A stretch of DNA of 64,000 nucleotides from NCBI RefSeq assembly GCF_016919065.1, contig NZ_JAFFQA010000010.1:1-64000 (forward strand). The letters run 5' to 3'. A program made the position numbers and the translations under genes. This document shows positions 34,459 to 44,593 of this stretch, piece by piece (within the stretch, counting starts at the first letter, position 1; every line of letters starts with the position of its first letter). Under the pieces are notes generated by a model. The model was given only the letters and a program-made list of their open reading frames with translations. It did not search any database and was not told the DNA's origin. The stretch comes from Desulfobulbus rhabdoformis (GTDB taxonomy: Bacteria > Desulfobacterota > Desulfobulbia > Desulfobulbales > Desulfobulbaceae).

Positions 34459-35535
34459 ATGCAGTATCTGTTTGATTTTGCCAGCGCCTGCTGGCTCTTG
34501 TTAGAGGAATCATCTCTTTACATCCTGCTCGGCCTGCTTGTGGCCGGGCTTCTGAAAGTGTATCTTTCACCGGATTATGTGGTCAGGCATCTGGGCAAAG
34601 GGAAGATTAAATCAGTTTTCAAAGCTGCCCTTCTGGGCATTCCTATTCCCCTGTGTTCCTGCGGGGTGTTACCAGCCGCGGCACAGCTCAAGCGTCAAGG
34701 CGCCAGTAAAGGCGCAACCACCGCCTTTTTAATTTCTACCCCGGAGTCGGGTGCTGATTCCATTGCCATCTCCTGGGCGCTTCTTGATCCGCTCATGACC
34801 GCGGCTCGACCTCTGGCAGCCTTTGTCTCCGCCTTTGTAGCCGGTGTGCTTGAAAATACGGTGGGGGAACGCAGGCAGGCCCCTGTACCACCTTCACTGC
34901 AAATGGCCTCGGTTGAACCGCAGCCTTGTGGTGAGGCTCATTGTGGCTGCCACCAGCATGAGGCCGCTTCGAGTGAAAACACAATAATCAGTGGCCTTCG
35001 TTATGCCGTCAATGAAATATGGGGGGATCTGGCAGGCTGGTTTTTTATCGGTATCGGTATTGCCGCAGCCATTACCACGATTATTCCCGCCGATTTTGTC
35101 GGGCGGTATCTTGGAGGTGGCGTCGGTTCCATGCTGTTTATGCTTGTAGCGGGTGTGCCTATGTATATCTGTGCCACCGCCTCAACCCCCATTGCTGCGG
35201 CTCTGATTCTCAAGGGAGTGAGCCCTGGCGCAGCTCTGGTTTTTTTGCTCAGCGGACCGGCGACCAATATCGCTGCTCTGGCGGTATTGATCAAAATTCT
35301 CGGGAAGTGGGGGCTGACTATATATCTTGCCTCAATTGCCGTTATCAGTGTGCTTTGCGGTCTTCTTTTAGATACACTGTATGTGGGGCTCGGCCTCTCT
35401 GCCATGGCCACGGTGGGGACGGTCAACGAGGTTTTGCCCCACTGGCTGATGCAGGCCGCGACCCTTGTGCTGTTGCTGCTTTCCCTGCGACAATTTGGCC
35501 AAAGGTATCGGCAGCGATCATCTCTTCGCCAGTAG
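34459..35535 (+). CDS. SO_0444-family metal efflux permease (DUF318/YraQ)
   Basis: 358-residue membrane permease with two homologous halves. The first half has IPIPLCSCGVLPAA with a CSC motif in a membrane helix, the second GVPMYICATASTPIAAAL with a single cysteine. Between the halves is a cytoplasmic loop with a metal-binding string CGEAHCGCHQHEA. About eight to nine helices in total. The family is proposed to export copper/zinc or arsenic species. It is downstream of an ArsR repressor in the same operon. Confidence 0.87.
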   Translation: MQYLFDFASACWLLLEESSLYILLGLLVAGLLKVYLSPDYVVRHLGKGKIKSVFKAALLGIPIPLCSCGVLPAAAQLKRQGASKGATTAFLISTPESGADSIAISWALLDPLMTAARPLAAFVSAFVAGVLENTVGERRQAPVPPSLQMASVEPQPCGEAHCGCHQHEAASSENTIISGLRYAVNEIWGDLAGWFFIGIGIAAAITTIIPADFVGRYLGGGVGSMLFMLVAGVPMYICATASTPIAAALILKGVSPGAALVFLLSGPATNIAALAVLIKILGKWGLTIYLASIAVISVLCGLLLDTLYVGLGLSAMATVGTVNEVLPHWLMQAATLVLLLLSLRQFGQRYRQRSSLRQ

Positions 35536-35583
35536 TACGGGCGACAACTCCCTTATGTTCCACAACGGTTCCACAACGACTAC

Positions 35584-36246
35584 ATGAAATTCCTCGAAGA
35601 CAATCTTGTCGAATGGTTACAGCGCCCGGAGCTTGCTGAACTGCGTAACGCCTTTCTTGTTCAGTCCAAGCAGAAAAATGGTTTTATCTGTCATCCAGAA
35701 ACCGAAGAGAGCGCTGTCTTCATTGTCAGCAAGGGGCGGGCACGTGTCTTCTTGGGCTATGAGGACAAGGAATTCAATCTGGCTATTCTGGCACCCGGTG
35801 ATCTCTACTCCACCCATACCGGCGCCTATGTTCAGGCCATGGAACCAATGGAAATCCTGCTCATGGACACGCCCAGCTTTATGCGGCATATGATGCAGAA
35901 TCTGGAGGTCACTTCGGTAATGATCAAGGTCCTGGGCAATGTACTCAAATCATCATTTAACATCATTGATGGCCTGGTATTCAAAGATGCCTCCTGCCGA
36001 CTTCTGTCCCTGTTGCTTCATGAAGCCAAACGTCAACAACCGCAACCAGACGGAACCGTGGTGCTGCATATCAACCTCTCGGTCGAACAGATAGCCCGCA
36101 TGGTCGGCAGTAGCCGGCAGACTATTTCCACCCAGCTCAATCGACTGATCCGTCAGGATCTTATTCAAAAACAGGGGCGTGGCTCTTTTGTGATCCCAGA
36201 TCTCGCAGCCCTGGAGCGTTATTATGCCTCTGCTGATTGCATTTAG
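35584..36246 (+). CDS. Crp/Fnr-family transcriptional regulator
   Basis: 220 residues: cyclic-nucleotide-like beta barrel (about 20-120, FIVSKGRARVFLGYEDKEFNL) and a C-terminal helix-turn-helix (EQIARMVGSSRQTISTQLNRL, about 172-192). No FNR-type cysteine cluster at the N-terminus, so not an oxygen sensor of that kind. Ligand unknown. It follows the metal permease after 48 bp on the same strand and may be part of the metal-response unit. Its TAG stop is built from the first bases of a family B repeat fragment. Confidence 0.88.
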   Translation: MKFLEDNLVEWLQRPELAELRNAFLVQSKQKNGFICHPETEESAVFIVSKGRARVFLGYEDKEFNLAILAPGDLYSTHTGAYVQAMEPMEILLMDTPSFMRHMMQNLEVTSVMIKVLGNVLKSSFNIIDGLVFKDASCRLLSLLLHEAKRQQPQPDGTVVLHINLSVEQIARMVGSSRQTISTQLNRLIRQDLIQKQGRGSFVIPDLAALERYYASADCI

Positions 36247-36260
36247 GGTGTCTTGAATAG
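36245..36260. repeat. family B end fragment
   Basis: AGGGTGTCTTGAATAG: only the outer 15 bp of the family B end remain, starting inside the stop codon of the Crp/Fnr gene. Confidence 0.6.
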
Positions 36261-36273
36261 TCATTGATCGTCA

Positions 36274-38619
36274 TTACGGAACAAAGGTAACCTGGATGCT
36301 CCGTTCCGCACTCCTACCCGTATCATCGACTGCACTCAGCTGATAGGCACCAGCCTCTTTGGGCCGCCAATGCACAGGCTGCTGACGCGATGCGGAGCCC
36401 AGATATTTTGTATCGGCAAACCAGTAGAGACGGGCGCTTGATCCATCAACTGAGGCTGCAAGCTCAATGCTCTGTTCTGGTTTGGAGCGCTGCAATGTGT
36501 AGTTCCCATGGGGATGCGGAGAAATAATCCTTGGCGGATTTCCCGGGGTGGAGCCTCCTTGCTGACGGCAACGCTCCGGGAGCAGAGGAGGCTCTTGTCG
36601 GGGGAGCCCGGCCAGTCTGAAAAGGGACTCGATATCAGAGGGCCAGAAGGCGAAGACCTGTTGTTCATGGCTGTCGTCATAGGGGGGACAGACACCTTTT
36701 CCTGTTTGCTTGTCCACCATCACCGGACGGTGCAGGCTCGAGACATGGATGGGGGATGTACCGGGAATAAACCACGCCTCCACCGTGCGTGGACACCAAC
36801 GGTTGGGAAGTTCTCCCGAGGCCTGGCAAACATCCACCTTGATCACTCCGGGGGGAACAGGGCGCTGGTGAATTTGAGAAGCATCCGTGGCCAGTTCCAG
36901 CGCGTCAGCTATCTGGAAAAAGAGCGGTGCCGCAGCTTCCCGCCCAACAAAGGCCGGATTGGCGCTGCCGTCAAAATTACCGATCCACACGGCCAACAGA
37001 TAGTTTCCCACCATCCCCACGCTCCATGCATCATGAAAGCCCCAGGAGGTTCCGGTCTTCCAGGCGATGGGCCAGTGGGGGCGTGCGCCTTCGGGTACAG
37101 CCGGCGCGCCGTGTGTCGCGGGTCTGGGATTATGGAGCAGCATTTGCCTGACAATGAAGGACGCCTGCGGAGAGAGCAGAGGCTTTCCTTGCACCATGGG
37201 ATCCTCTGTGGTGTAGCGCAACGAACGAAGACGGCCGTTGTTGGCTAAAATTCCATATAATTGAACCAGTTCAGCCATTGTCAACTCCCCGCCACCGAGG
37301 ACGAGAGAGAGGCCGTAGTGGTGCTCAGAGCGCAATCCTGTGATCTGCGCTTCTCTGAGCAGGTCATAGAGGGTGGGGTGGGAGAGTTGGCTGGCAAGCC
37401 AGATTGCCGGGACATTGCGGCTGCGGATCAATGCACTCTGAGCGGATATCGGTCCGATAAACCTGCCGTCAAAATTTTCCGGTTGATAGCTGCCAAAACT
37501 GGAGGGCAGGTCTCGCAAAACGGTGTGTGAATGGATGAGCCCCTGATCAAGCGCGAGTCCATAAAGAAACGGCTTTAAGGTTGACCCCGGTGAGCGCTTG
37601 GCCAGGACACCGTTTACCTGCCCCTGGAGCGATTGATCAAAAAAATCGGCAGAACCGACCAGGGCCTTGACGTCCATGGTACGACCTTCCACCAGAAGCA
37701 CGGCTCCATTGACGATCCCCCTGTCTTGGTTTGTTTCCACATATCGATGCACTATATGCTCCAGCAGATGCTGAAGGGCAGGGGCCAGCGTGGTGGTTAT
37801 TATTTGCTCTGGAATTTTTTGCTGGTTTTGCAGAATCAGATCGCAGAGATGCGGAGCCTTAAAGGGGAGTTGCTGTCGTTTTTTGCCCGATACCTCGGTG
37901 GTGAGCAGTGGGGTGAGCAACGGAGCATCTTCCGGGTGCTGCTTGAGCCAGGTCTGGGTCAGCCGCTGTCGTGCCAGCTGCTGTTCCCGATCAAAGTCAT
38001 AACGACCTGAGGGATTCTGGGGCATGACTGCCAGAGCCAGCCCCTCTGCTAGGCTCAATTGTTTTGCTGGCTTATCAAAATAGATGCGTGCGGCTGCACC
38101 AATACCCTGGATATTGGCACCCATGGGGGCAAGATTACAGTAAGCCTCGAGAAGATCGTGTTTACTGTAACGAACCTCCAACCAGATGGCATGGGCAATC
38201 TGTTGCAGTTTTCCGCCTATGGTGCGGGTGTTGAGACCATAGAGTTGCCTGGCCAACTGCATGGTCAGGGTTGACCCACCCTGACGGTGTTTTTGGATAT
38301 AGGTGGACCAGGCCGCGCGCACAAGCGAGCTTGGATTAAATCCGGGATGAAAGAAAAAATACTGATCCTCTTTTAAGAGCAGCGCTGCCTTTGCCTGGGG
38401 AGCGATCTCTTCCAGTGGTGTCCAGAGACGGTACTGACCATCCCAGGCCAGGGTGATGCGCAAGGTTTCGCCATTCTCCGCGCAAATAAGATGCGAGAAG
38501 GGGATATCCCTTACCATGGGAGGTCCAGGCGGGAGGATGGCTATGAGCAGAGCAGTACAGCAAAAAAAACCGGCCACCACAAGGGACAGGCCGGTTCTAT
38601 GCTTTAGAAAGCGATACAT
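36274..38619 (-). CDS. pbpC: penicillin-binding protein 1C
   Basis: Bifunctional peptidoglycan synthase, 781 residues. N-terminal membrane helix (LSLVVAGFFCCTALLIAIL), glycosyltransferase domain with LLKEDQYFFFHPGF and RQGGSTLTMQLARQLYG, transpeptidase domain with SPGSTLK (serine nucleophile), SRN and KTGTSWG, and a C-terminal BiPBP_C domain of about 90 residues. Start ATG 38619 lies 7 bp after the stop of the large macroglobulin gene; a TTG at 38640 would overlap it. The pair pbpC/alpha-2-macroglobulin is conserved in many Gram-negatives, thought to guard the cell when the outer layer is breached. Confidence 0.95.
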   Translation of the reverse strand: MYRFLKHRTGLSLVVAGFFCCTALLIAILPPGPPMVRDIPFSHLICAENGETLRITLAWDGQYRLWTPLEEIAPQAKAALLLKEDQYFFFHPGFNPSSLVRAAWSTYIQKHRQGGSTLTMQLARQLYGLNTRTIGGKLQQIAHAIWLEVRYSKHDLLEAYCNLAPMGANIQGIGAAARIYFDKPAKQLSLAEGLALAVMPQNPSGRYDFDREQQLARQRLTQTWLKQHPEDAPLLTPLLTTEVSGKKRQQLPFKAPHLCDLILQNQQKIPEQIITTTLAPALQHLLEHIVHRYVETNQDRGIVNGAVLLVEGRTMDVKALVGSADFFDQSLQGQVNGVLAKRSPGSTLKPFLYGLALDQGLIHSHTVLRDLPSSFGSYQPENFDGRFIGPISAQSALIRSRNVPAIWLASQLSHPTLYDLLREAQITGLRSEHHYGLSLVLGGGELTMAELVQLYGILANNGRLRSLRYTTEDPMVQGKPLLSPQASFIVRQMLLHNPRPATHGAPAVPEGARPHWPIAWKTGTSWGFHDAWSVGMVGNYLLAVWIGNFDGSANPAFVGREAAAPLFFQIADALELATDASQIHQRPVPPGVIKVDVCQASGELPNRWCPRTVEAWFIPGTSPIHVSSLHRPVMVDKQTGKGVCPPYDDSHEQQVFAFWPSDIESLFRLAGLPRQEPPLLPERCRQQGGSTPGNPPRIISPHPHGNYTLQRSKPEQSIELAASVDGSSARLYWFADTKYLGSASRQQPVHWRPKEAGAYQLSAVDDTGRSAERSIQVTFVP

Positions 38620-38626
38620 GCCGTTT

Positions 38627-41600
38627 TTACGGCGCAACAATGGTTATTTCACCAACCTTGCCCCTGCCCTGTATGCGTTGGTCGTACATTGCCTCAGCAT
38701 AGGGGGAGGGCACTTGAAAAACCCCGATGTTGGTGGCGCGAATACGGTATTCGTAGGTTACCACCTTGGGGCCGAGCGAGCCGTAGAGGAGTATGCGGTC
38801 ATCTCGAGTGTCGACAAAGGAGGGGGGCCAATGCTCTTCCCGCCTTGTTGCTTCACCTTCCTCTCTATTGCTTGCTCCTGTATGCTGCACCGGTTCAACC
38901 CCGCCGGGTAAAAGGTCGACTATGGCGATCTCGTTAAGCCCGTGCTCTGTGGTGGCACGCAGACGCAGCCGAGCATTGTATTCCTGCCCCTGAACAAAGC
39001 GCGTAACCGTATTCCCCTGGTCATCGAGATATTCCCTCCTGATTTCTATTCCTTGAGTACTTTCCGTTGTTGGAGGAACACGGTCAAAGCCCGACTCTGT
39101 CAGTTGGTAAAAAACAGAGGGCCCTGCCTTTGGTTGGCGTAGAACGATGGAGGCCCAATCAAGGGGGATATCTTCAGCGTCTTCTATCTTGGCCGACTCC
39201 TTTTGGGTTTTTGTAAGCAGGGTCGCCGACAGTTCATTGGTTCCCTTGGCCTGTTCCTGGGCATAGGTCCAAAAACCACGAATCAACAGGGCGGCTGCAA
39301 AAGAGTGATACTGGTTTGCGGATATTCTTCTTCCCAGTTCTTCGATGAGACCATCGGGTATGAGCCGGGTCAAACCATGACGGCTCAACAGGGTCAGCAG
39401 TTCGGCATCGTGGGTTAAACTATTTTCAAAACGCCCATAGGAGATGGATTCCGCAGAGGATGTTGTTGCCCACTGCACTTTGCCGAGGAGTTTTTCTCCA
39501 GCGGTTTTCTGCTGCATCAGCATCTGGCTTGCGCCGAGATAGGCGGCTACGAGATCGGTTTGCCAGGTTTTTTGATGATGTTTTTCCAGCTGTTCAATGG
39601 TCGCAGAAAGCTGGGCCGTGGAAACCCGGCCCAAACGAGTCAGCAGGTAGATGGCTCTGGCGCGGGTGCGCAGCTCATTGAGCCCTTCTGCTTTATTTTG
39701 GCTCACCCGCTCCAGGTAGCGAATGCTTTGATTCTGCAGATCCTGAGGCACTGCGAACCCATGATCAGCGGCCTCGATAAGAAAATCAGCGGCATAGACC
39801 GAAATATCAGGTTGGACAACCAGATTGCTGGCCCATTGACCAAAGCCGCCCGATCCATGACGACGTTGTCGCAGAAGACTGAATGCCTGGGCAAGCGGAG
39901 CAAAATCAGCTTGCGCCAGTTCCTCGGGTGTGGCGCTGATGAGTGCGGGCATGGTTTTTGAGAGAAGCTGCTCTGTGCATTCATGGGGATAGTGCTTCAA
40001 ATAGTTACTCAACCCCTGAATCCAAACCAGGGGAGATCGACCATAATCCAGAATGACCTGGCCATATTCCTGCACGAGCTCACGCTTTGGCCTGAGGCTG
40101 AACCCTGCTTCCTGGAACGATCCAGCCCGAAGGGCAACCCTGTAGGGGGATGCAGGACGAATGGAAATCGCCTGGCGAATACGGGAGTCTCCCGCCACAC
40201 TTCGGCCAATAAAGGTGAGGTCGGTTGAACCAAGTTGTGGGCGAGCCTCTAGTTCGAACTGGACCACCTGTTCCCTTGCCGGTGCTATGGTCAGTTCCTG
40301 CGGATTTTCTCCCAGGAGTTTAACTCCTTTGCCGGTTTCCAGGCTGAGATGAAGCGTACTGGTTTTTGCCACATTGGAAAAAGCGCCGATACTGACGGTG
40401 AAGCGGTCGCCCGGAGCAACAAAGGCTGGTACGTTGGGGGAAAGCACCCAGGGACCGCGCACTTCGGTGAAGGTCGAGGCCACCCCGACCCGTTCAGGGG
40501 TGACGGCGAGCGCAATGATGCGCAGCTTGCCATTAAAACCATCGGGTACCCGGTAATGGAACAAGCGTTTCCCAGGGGAAATGTCCACCAGCCCCGACCA
40601 GTACACAGCGGGCTTTTGCTGTTTGCGTTTAAAGGGATTGGTGCGAGCGCCTAGACTTTCTTCATCACCTCCACCGGGAGCAGAACTCCGTAGCAAGCGA
40701 TTATATTCAGGTAAGACCAGATCAAGGATTTGCGCCGTGCGCACATCGAGGCGACGCTTGGCGAAAAAGTCATTGAGCGGATCAGGGGTCTTGTAGTGGG
40801 CCACCTGGAGAATGCCTTCGTCGACGGCAAAGACGACCGCCTTGGCTGCTTCGCTGCTCCCCAGATCAATGGCAAGCTCTTGTCCTGGTTCAATATTTGC
40901 CTGTGCTTTGAGCTGCAAGGGGAGCCTACGCGCTGCAAGAGAAAGACGAAAGGGCGCCACCCCATAGGAGAGCGGGCTCATGAATATTTCGTCTGAGTTG
41001 GGATTACGCAGAAACTGCACATTGATGTAGCCATTCCCTTCAAGTCCCTGCGGCAGGGTAATGGTCTGGACACTACTGGTCGTTTCTGTGGTAAACCAGG
41101 TGTGGGCGTAGACCTTATCGCGCTCCACCGTAATGAGGCCGGATCCGGTATATGGTGCACGAAGACTGATCTTGACCGTTTCTCCAGGCTTGTAGGTCGC
41201 CTTATCCAAGGTGATCTGCAGTTCTGCATTACGCTCAAGCGACCGGCTCAGATTACCGGCCCCGGCCACTGTCCAGCTGATGGTATTGAGCAGTGCTCCC
41301 TGAGCGTTGTGCAGTTCATAGCCAAAATCACCCGGCTCGATTGTTGGCAGCGAGATGGTCAGCCCGGAAGCGGGCAGGGAGATCTCCTGAGTTGATCGAA
41401 CATATTTTTTCCTCCGGGATTCATATTGGAGGGCACCGCTCTCCTGCTTGACCAGAACCGATACATGGCGGTACTCGACCAGCGAAAGCTGTATTTTTTC
41501 TACGTTGGTCGGTTCCAGCTCCGGATTGAGTGCAAGCAGGGCACATTCACGCTTTCCGCCTCTGGTAATATAGGTCAGTGAGCCAAGTTCACGCACCCCG

Positions 41601-44317
41601 ATCATGTAGGGCATGGTGCCAATCAGTGCATCAGCGGTGGCCAAGACATTGCGTCCACCCTTGGCTTCGAAGACACGGCTGGTCAAACGAAGCCTGTAGG
41701 CCGCAGCTGTGAAGCGATTAAGATCCGGTTCCAGTTGAACCTGTCCTTGAGCATCGGTGTACAGAGGAGGAAGTGTTTCCTGCACCCCAGCCTTCAGATT
41801 GCCTGCAAGGTGAAAACGGTATGCTGGGTATTGAGGAAATTTTGGGAAAAAGGGAGAGAGTTCCATGAGGCTCTGAACTCGTCGTCCCACAGCATTGGCG
41901 CCAAAAAGATGGCGGGCTGTAACACGGGGGATGACCTGTTCCGGGTGCACCCAGCCCTGAACTGGTTTTTCAGTCAGTGCCAGTTTGACCTTCATCCGCT
42001 CAGGTTCAAAAGCACGCACAAGAAAATCGGTGCTGTTGATGAAGCCTGCCCGTCGGTTGTTTTTTACCAGGTAAATACTGGCCGAGTACAGGCCCGCAGG
42101 CGAATTCGGGCCTGGGGTGAAGTCAATGGAATCCAGGCCGCTTGGGGTGGCGGTTCGCTTCTGGTTGAACACGACCACTCCCCGTGGGTCGGTTATTCTG
42201 ATGGTCACAGGCAGAGCATCAAGGGATCGACTCCAGTCCGCAGCTCGGAGAATGTAACCGATATGAGCGGTCTCCCCGGGACGGTACAACCCCCGGTCGG
42301 TGAAGAGCGAGGCCGTGATCTGATTCGGGCTGCTCTGATTGCCCTTGCCTCCAACGTCAAAGCGAGAAAAATCCAATTGATGCTCTGCACGGTTCAGGGG
42401 CAGGAAGGACATATCTCTGTTTGCTTGCACCAGGACCATGATCGGCTCTTTTTCCCTCTGCAGGTTCCGTAGTTGCTCAAAACGAACATGTCCCTGCGCA
42501 TCGGTGTATCCTTGGGCAACCTTCAGGCCGTTTCGACCAATGATCTGTACCTGAGCCTGAGCTACAGGAAATCCTGTACTCAGTGACTGGACAAAGACTT
42601 CCTGGCCTCCGTCTTGGGTCTTTTTGCTGATAATGCCAAGATCAGTCACGACGAGCAGTCGACGATCAATGGGGCGGGATCTGGAAACATAATCACTGTA
42701 GCTTTTTCTGGGAAATCGTGGGTCGTAGGGAGTGATCTTGAGCACAAAGACTCCCTGGCGCCCTCCATCTGTTCGCAGGTATTCTCCTATATTGACACTG
42801 TCGTAGATGGGTTTGTTCGGATCAGTCTCTGCAAAGACACGGGTATAGATTTCCCGTTCCACCAGTCGATCAAAACTTTCTCCGTAGATCTTGGGCTGGG
42901 CAAATCGACCGTAATTTTGATCGACCAGATGATGGAGCTGCCGTGGAAGAAGACGGGCAATTTCAACTTGGACTCCCGGAACCCCCTGGGCCAGGAATCC
43001 CACCTGCTTATCCCCGTGCAGGCTGAGCAGGGCACCATCCCCAAGAAGTTTGACAACCTGGGGGTACTTGCCCGTGCCCACAAGTGCGACCAGGGGCTGT
43101 TTCATCTGGTAGCCCCCCTCGGCTTCAATGGTGTCATCGATCTTGATGAGCAACTGCCTTTCCACCGGTACCTGAAGCGAAAAATTATGCAGGGTATTGG
43201 CTGGATGCTCAGAAGGAAGCAGTTGCAGGGAAAGAGACTGGTGGAGATCCTTCTCCTGCACCTGGCTCAGGTGGTAGGGGCGCTTCTTTGCCGGCAAGAG
43301 CCAGGCGTGGACATGACTGGCTGCAACCGCATCTGTGATGGGAAAGGAACTCTCAACACTAAGAACTTGTTGGGGTTCCCCCTGTTGGTTGTTGATGTAT
43401 CGAAGCTTGATCCGACTGAAAGTGAGTTGATATCTGCCTGGGACGGTAACTTTTGTTTCTATAGGTTTTTCCAGCCCGGCTGGACTGTTTAGGGCACTGA
43501 TTTTTGAGTCGAGTTGGAGAGCAATACTTGCATTTTCCAAGGGCAAAGCCAATGGCGCCGACTGAAGATGCAGCTTTAATCCATTTTTTGTGATGTTGAG
43601 CCCAATCTTTTGCTGGTGGGGATCGCGATAAGCAAGTCCCTTTCCCAGCTCAAGGCGGAGGTTTTGGGCAACAGTTGCCGGATTAACAGCGTGGGAGAAG
43701 CGGATGGTGGCAAAAAGTTTTTTTTCAGCAGGTTTCGTCGGGTTTTGCTGGATTTTCGCTGACTCGACGGTGGCTGAAAAAGGGGGAGTCTGAAAGTTGC
43801 TTGCATAGGCACCGAGCAGAACACCCGGAGTAAAGAGCGCATCTTTAGAAAAACTGAGTCGGAATGTCTGAGCAATGGGCCAATCCTGCGCCGGAATAAA
43901 TGAAAGCGTCTGGTCATCTTCCCATTTCCAGCTACCTTTGAGGCTTGGCTCAAGACGTATTCCCTGGAGAACCTCTTTACCAATTATATCGATGGGCGCG
44001 ACTGACTGACCAAAACGAACCCGGAGCGGATGTACCTTGACTGGAGAAGATGCATAATCAGTGAGTGCAGGAGATTCCAGAGCATACTCGACCGTCTGTG
44101 GCTGAGGACGTTGCGAATACCAGGTGTACCCATACCAGCCGGTCAAAGACCCTCCTGCCAGGATCAGGAGAAGACTGAAAGAGAGAGCAGGGTGGGCAGC
44201 AAGCCAACGTGACCAGGGGGGCGGTGTCCATGACAGTTGACCAACAAGAGGGGAGAGCAATGCGGCGATACCACGAAGAGCAGCTTTAAAGGGAGAGAGA
44301 ATGGCATGTTTCTTCAT
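38627..44317 (-). CDS. yfhM: bacterial alpha-2-macroglobulin (YfhM type)
   Basis: 1896-residue periplasmic protease trap. A membrane helix lies near residues 45-68 (ALSFSLLLILAGGSLTGWYG) in place of the usual lipobox. Repeated beta-sandwich MG domains follow, then the thioester motif C1447-T-E-Q (YPHECTEQLLSK) in the all-alpha thioester domain, and receptor-binding-like domains at the end. An unusual basic linker (SLGARTNPFKRKQQK) stands just before the bait-like part. AAGGTGAT precedes ATG 44317. Adjacent pbpC downstream supports the assignment. A family B repeat lies directly upstream of its ribosome site. Confidence 0.95.
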   Translation of the reverse strand: MKKHAILSPFKAALRGIAALLSPLVGQLSWTPPPWSRWLAAHPALSFSLLLILAGGSLTGWYGYTWYSQRPQPQTVEYALESPALTDYASSPVKVHPLRVRFGQSVAPIDIIGKEVLQGIRLEPSLKGSWKWEDDQTLSFIPAQDWPIAQTFRLSFSKDALFTPGVLLGAYASNFQTPPFSATVESAKIQQNPTKPAEKKLFATIRFSHAVNPATVAQNLRLELGKGLAYRDPHQQKIGLNITKNGLKLHLQSAPLALPLENASIALQLDSKISALNSPAGLEKPIETKVTVPGRYQLTFSRIKLRYINNQQGEPQQVLSVESSFPITDAVAASHVHAWLLPAKKRPYHLSQVQEKDLHQSLSLQLLPSEHPANTLHNFSLQVPVERQLLIKIDDTIEAEGGYQMKQPLVALVGTGKYPQVVKLLGDGALLSLHGDKQVGFLAQGVPGVQVEIARLLPRQLHHLVDQNYGRFAQPKIYGESFDRLVEREIYTRVFAETDPNKPIYDSVNIGEYLRTDGGRQGVFVLKITPYDPRFPRKSYSDYVSRSRPIDRRLLVVTDLGIISKKTQDGGQEVFVQSLSTGFPVAQAQVQIIGRNGLKVAQGYTDAQGHVRFEQLRNLQREKEPIMVLVQANRDMSFLPLNRAEHQLDFSRFDVGGKGNQSSPNQITASLFTDRGLYRPGETAHIGYILRAADWSRSLDALPVTIRITDPRGVVVFNQKRTATPSGLDSIDFTPGPNSPAGLYSASIYLVKNNRRAGFINSTDFLVRAFEPERMKVKLALTEKPVQGWVHPEQVIPRVTARHLFGANAVGRRVQSLMELSPFFPKFPQYPAYRFHLAGNLKAGVQETLPPLYTDAQGQVQLEPDLNRFTAAAYRLRLTSRVFEAKGGRNVLATADALIGTMPYMIGVRELGSLTYITRGGKRECALLALNPELEPTNVEKIQLSLVEYRHVSVLVKQESGALQYESRRKKYVRSTQEISLPASGLTISLPTIEPGDFGYELHNAQGALLNTISWTVAGAGNLSRSLERNAELQITLDKATYKPGETVKISLRAPYTGSGLITVERDKVYAHTWFTTETTSSVQTITLPQGLEGNGYINVQFLRNPNSDEIFMSPLSYGVAPFRLSLAARRLPLQLKAQANIEPGQELAIDLGSSEAAKAVVFAVDEGILQVAHYKTPDPLNDFFAKRRLDVRTAQILDLVLPEYNRLLRSSAPGGGDEESLGARTNPFKRKQQKPAVYWSGLVDISPGKRLFHYRVPDGFNGKLRIIALAVTPERVGVASTFTEVRGPWVLSPNVPAFVAPGDRFTVSIGAFSNVAKTSTLHLSLETGKGVKLLGENPQELTIAPAREQVVQFELEARPQLGSTDLTFIGRSVAGDSRIRQAISIRPASPYRVALRAGSFQEAGFSLRPKRELVQEYGQVILDYGRSPLVWIQGLSNYLKHYPHECTEQLLSKTMPALISATPEELAQADFAPLAQAFSLLRQRRHGSGGFGQWASNLVVQPDISVYAADFLIEAADHGFAVPQDLQNQSIRYLERVSQNKAEGLNELRTRARAIYLLTRLGRVSTAQLSATIEQLEKHHQKTWQTDLVAAYLGASQMLMQQKTAGEKLLGKVQWATTSSAESISYGRFENSLTHDAELLTLLSRHGLTRLIPDGLIEELGRRISANQYHSFAAALLIRGFWTYAQEQAKGTNELSATLLTKTQKESAKIEDAEDIPLDWASIVLRQPKAGPSVFYQLTESGFDRVPPTTESTQGIEIRREYLDDQGNTVTRFVQGQEYNARLRLRATTEHGLNEIAIVDLLPGGVEPVQHTGASNREEGEATRREEHWPPSFVDTRDDRILLYGSLGPKVVTYEYRIRATNIGVFQVPSPYAEAMYDQRIQGRGKVGEITIVAP

Positions 44318-44329
44318 GGTATCACCTTT

Positions 44330-44490
44330 AGGGAATCTTGAATAATTGCTTTTTCTGCCAATCTCCCGGAGTCTGGCGCTTACCTCGTCATACTCAAAAT
44401 TTTATCCTCGGAATATCAACTATATGCCTGCGGTAAAATTTTTCACAATCCTTGACCTTGATTGAAAAATCTAATTATTCAAGACACCCT
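44330..44490. repeat. family B element, full inverse copy
   Basis: 161 bp from AGGGAATCTTGAATAATTGC to TCTAATTATTCAAGACACCC. Inner sequence CCAATCTCCCGGAGTCTGGC and GCTTACCTCGTCATACTC runs into AAAATTTTATCC, then TATGCCTGCGGTAAAATTTT. It lies immediately upstream of the macroglobulin gene, 13 bp from its start codon, so it is likely inside that gene's promoter/leader region. Confidence 0.9.
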
Positions 44491-44593
44491 TTAGCTGTGA
44501 GCTATGGCAAAGAACGTGAAAGCATAGAGCTCATGATGGAGGGGGTCAGGTCGTGTTGTAGTGCGCTGCAAACACAAGAAAGACGGGCACTCG

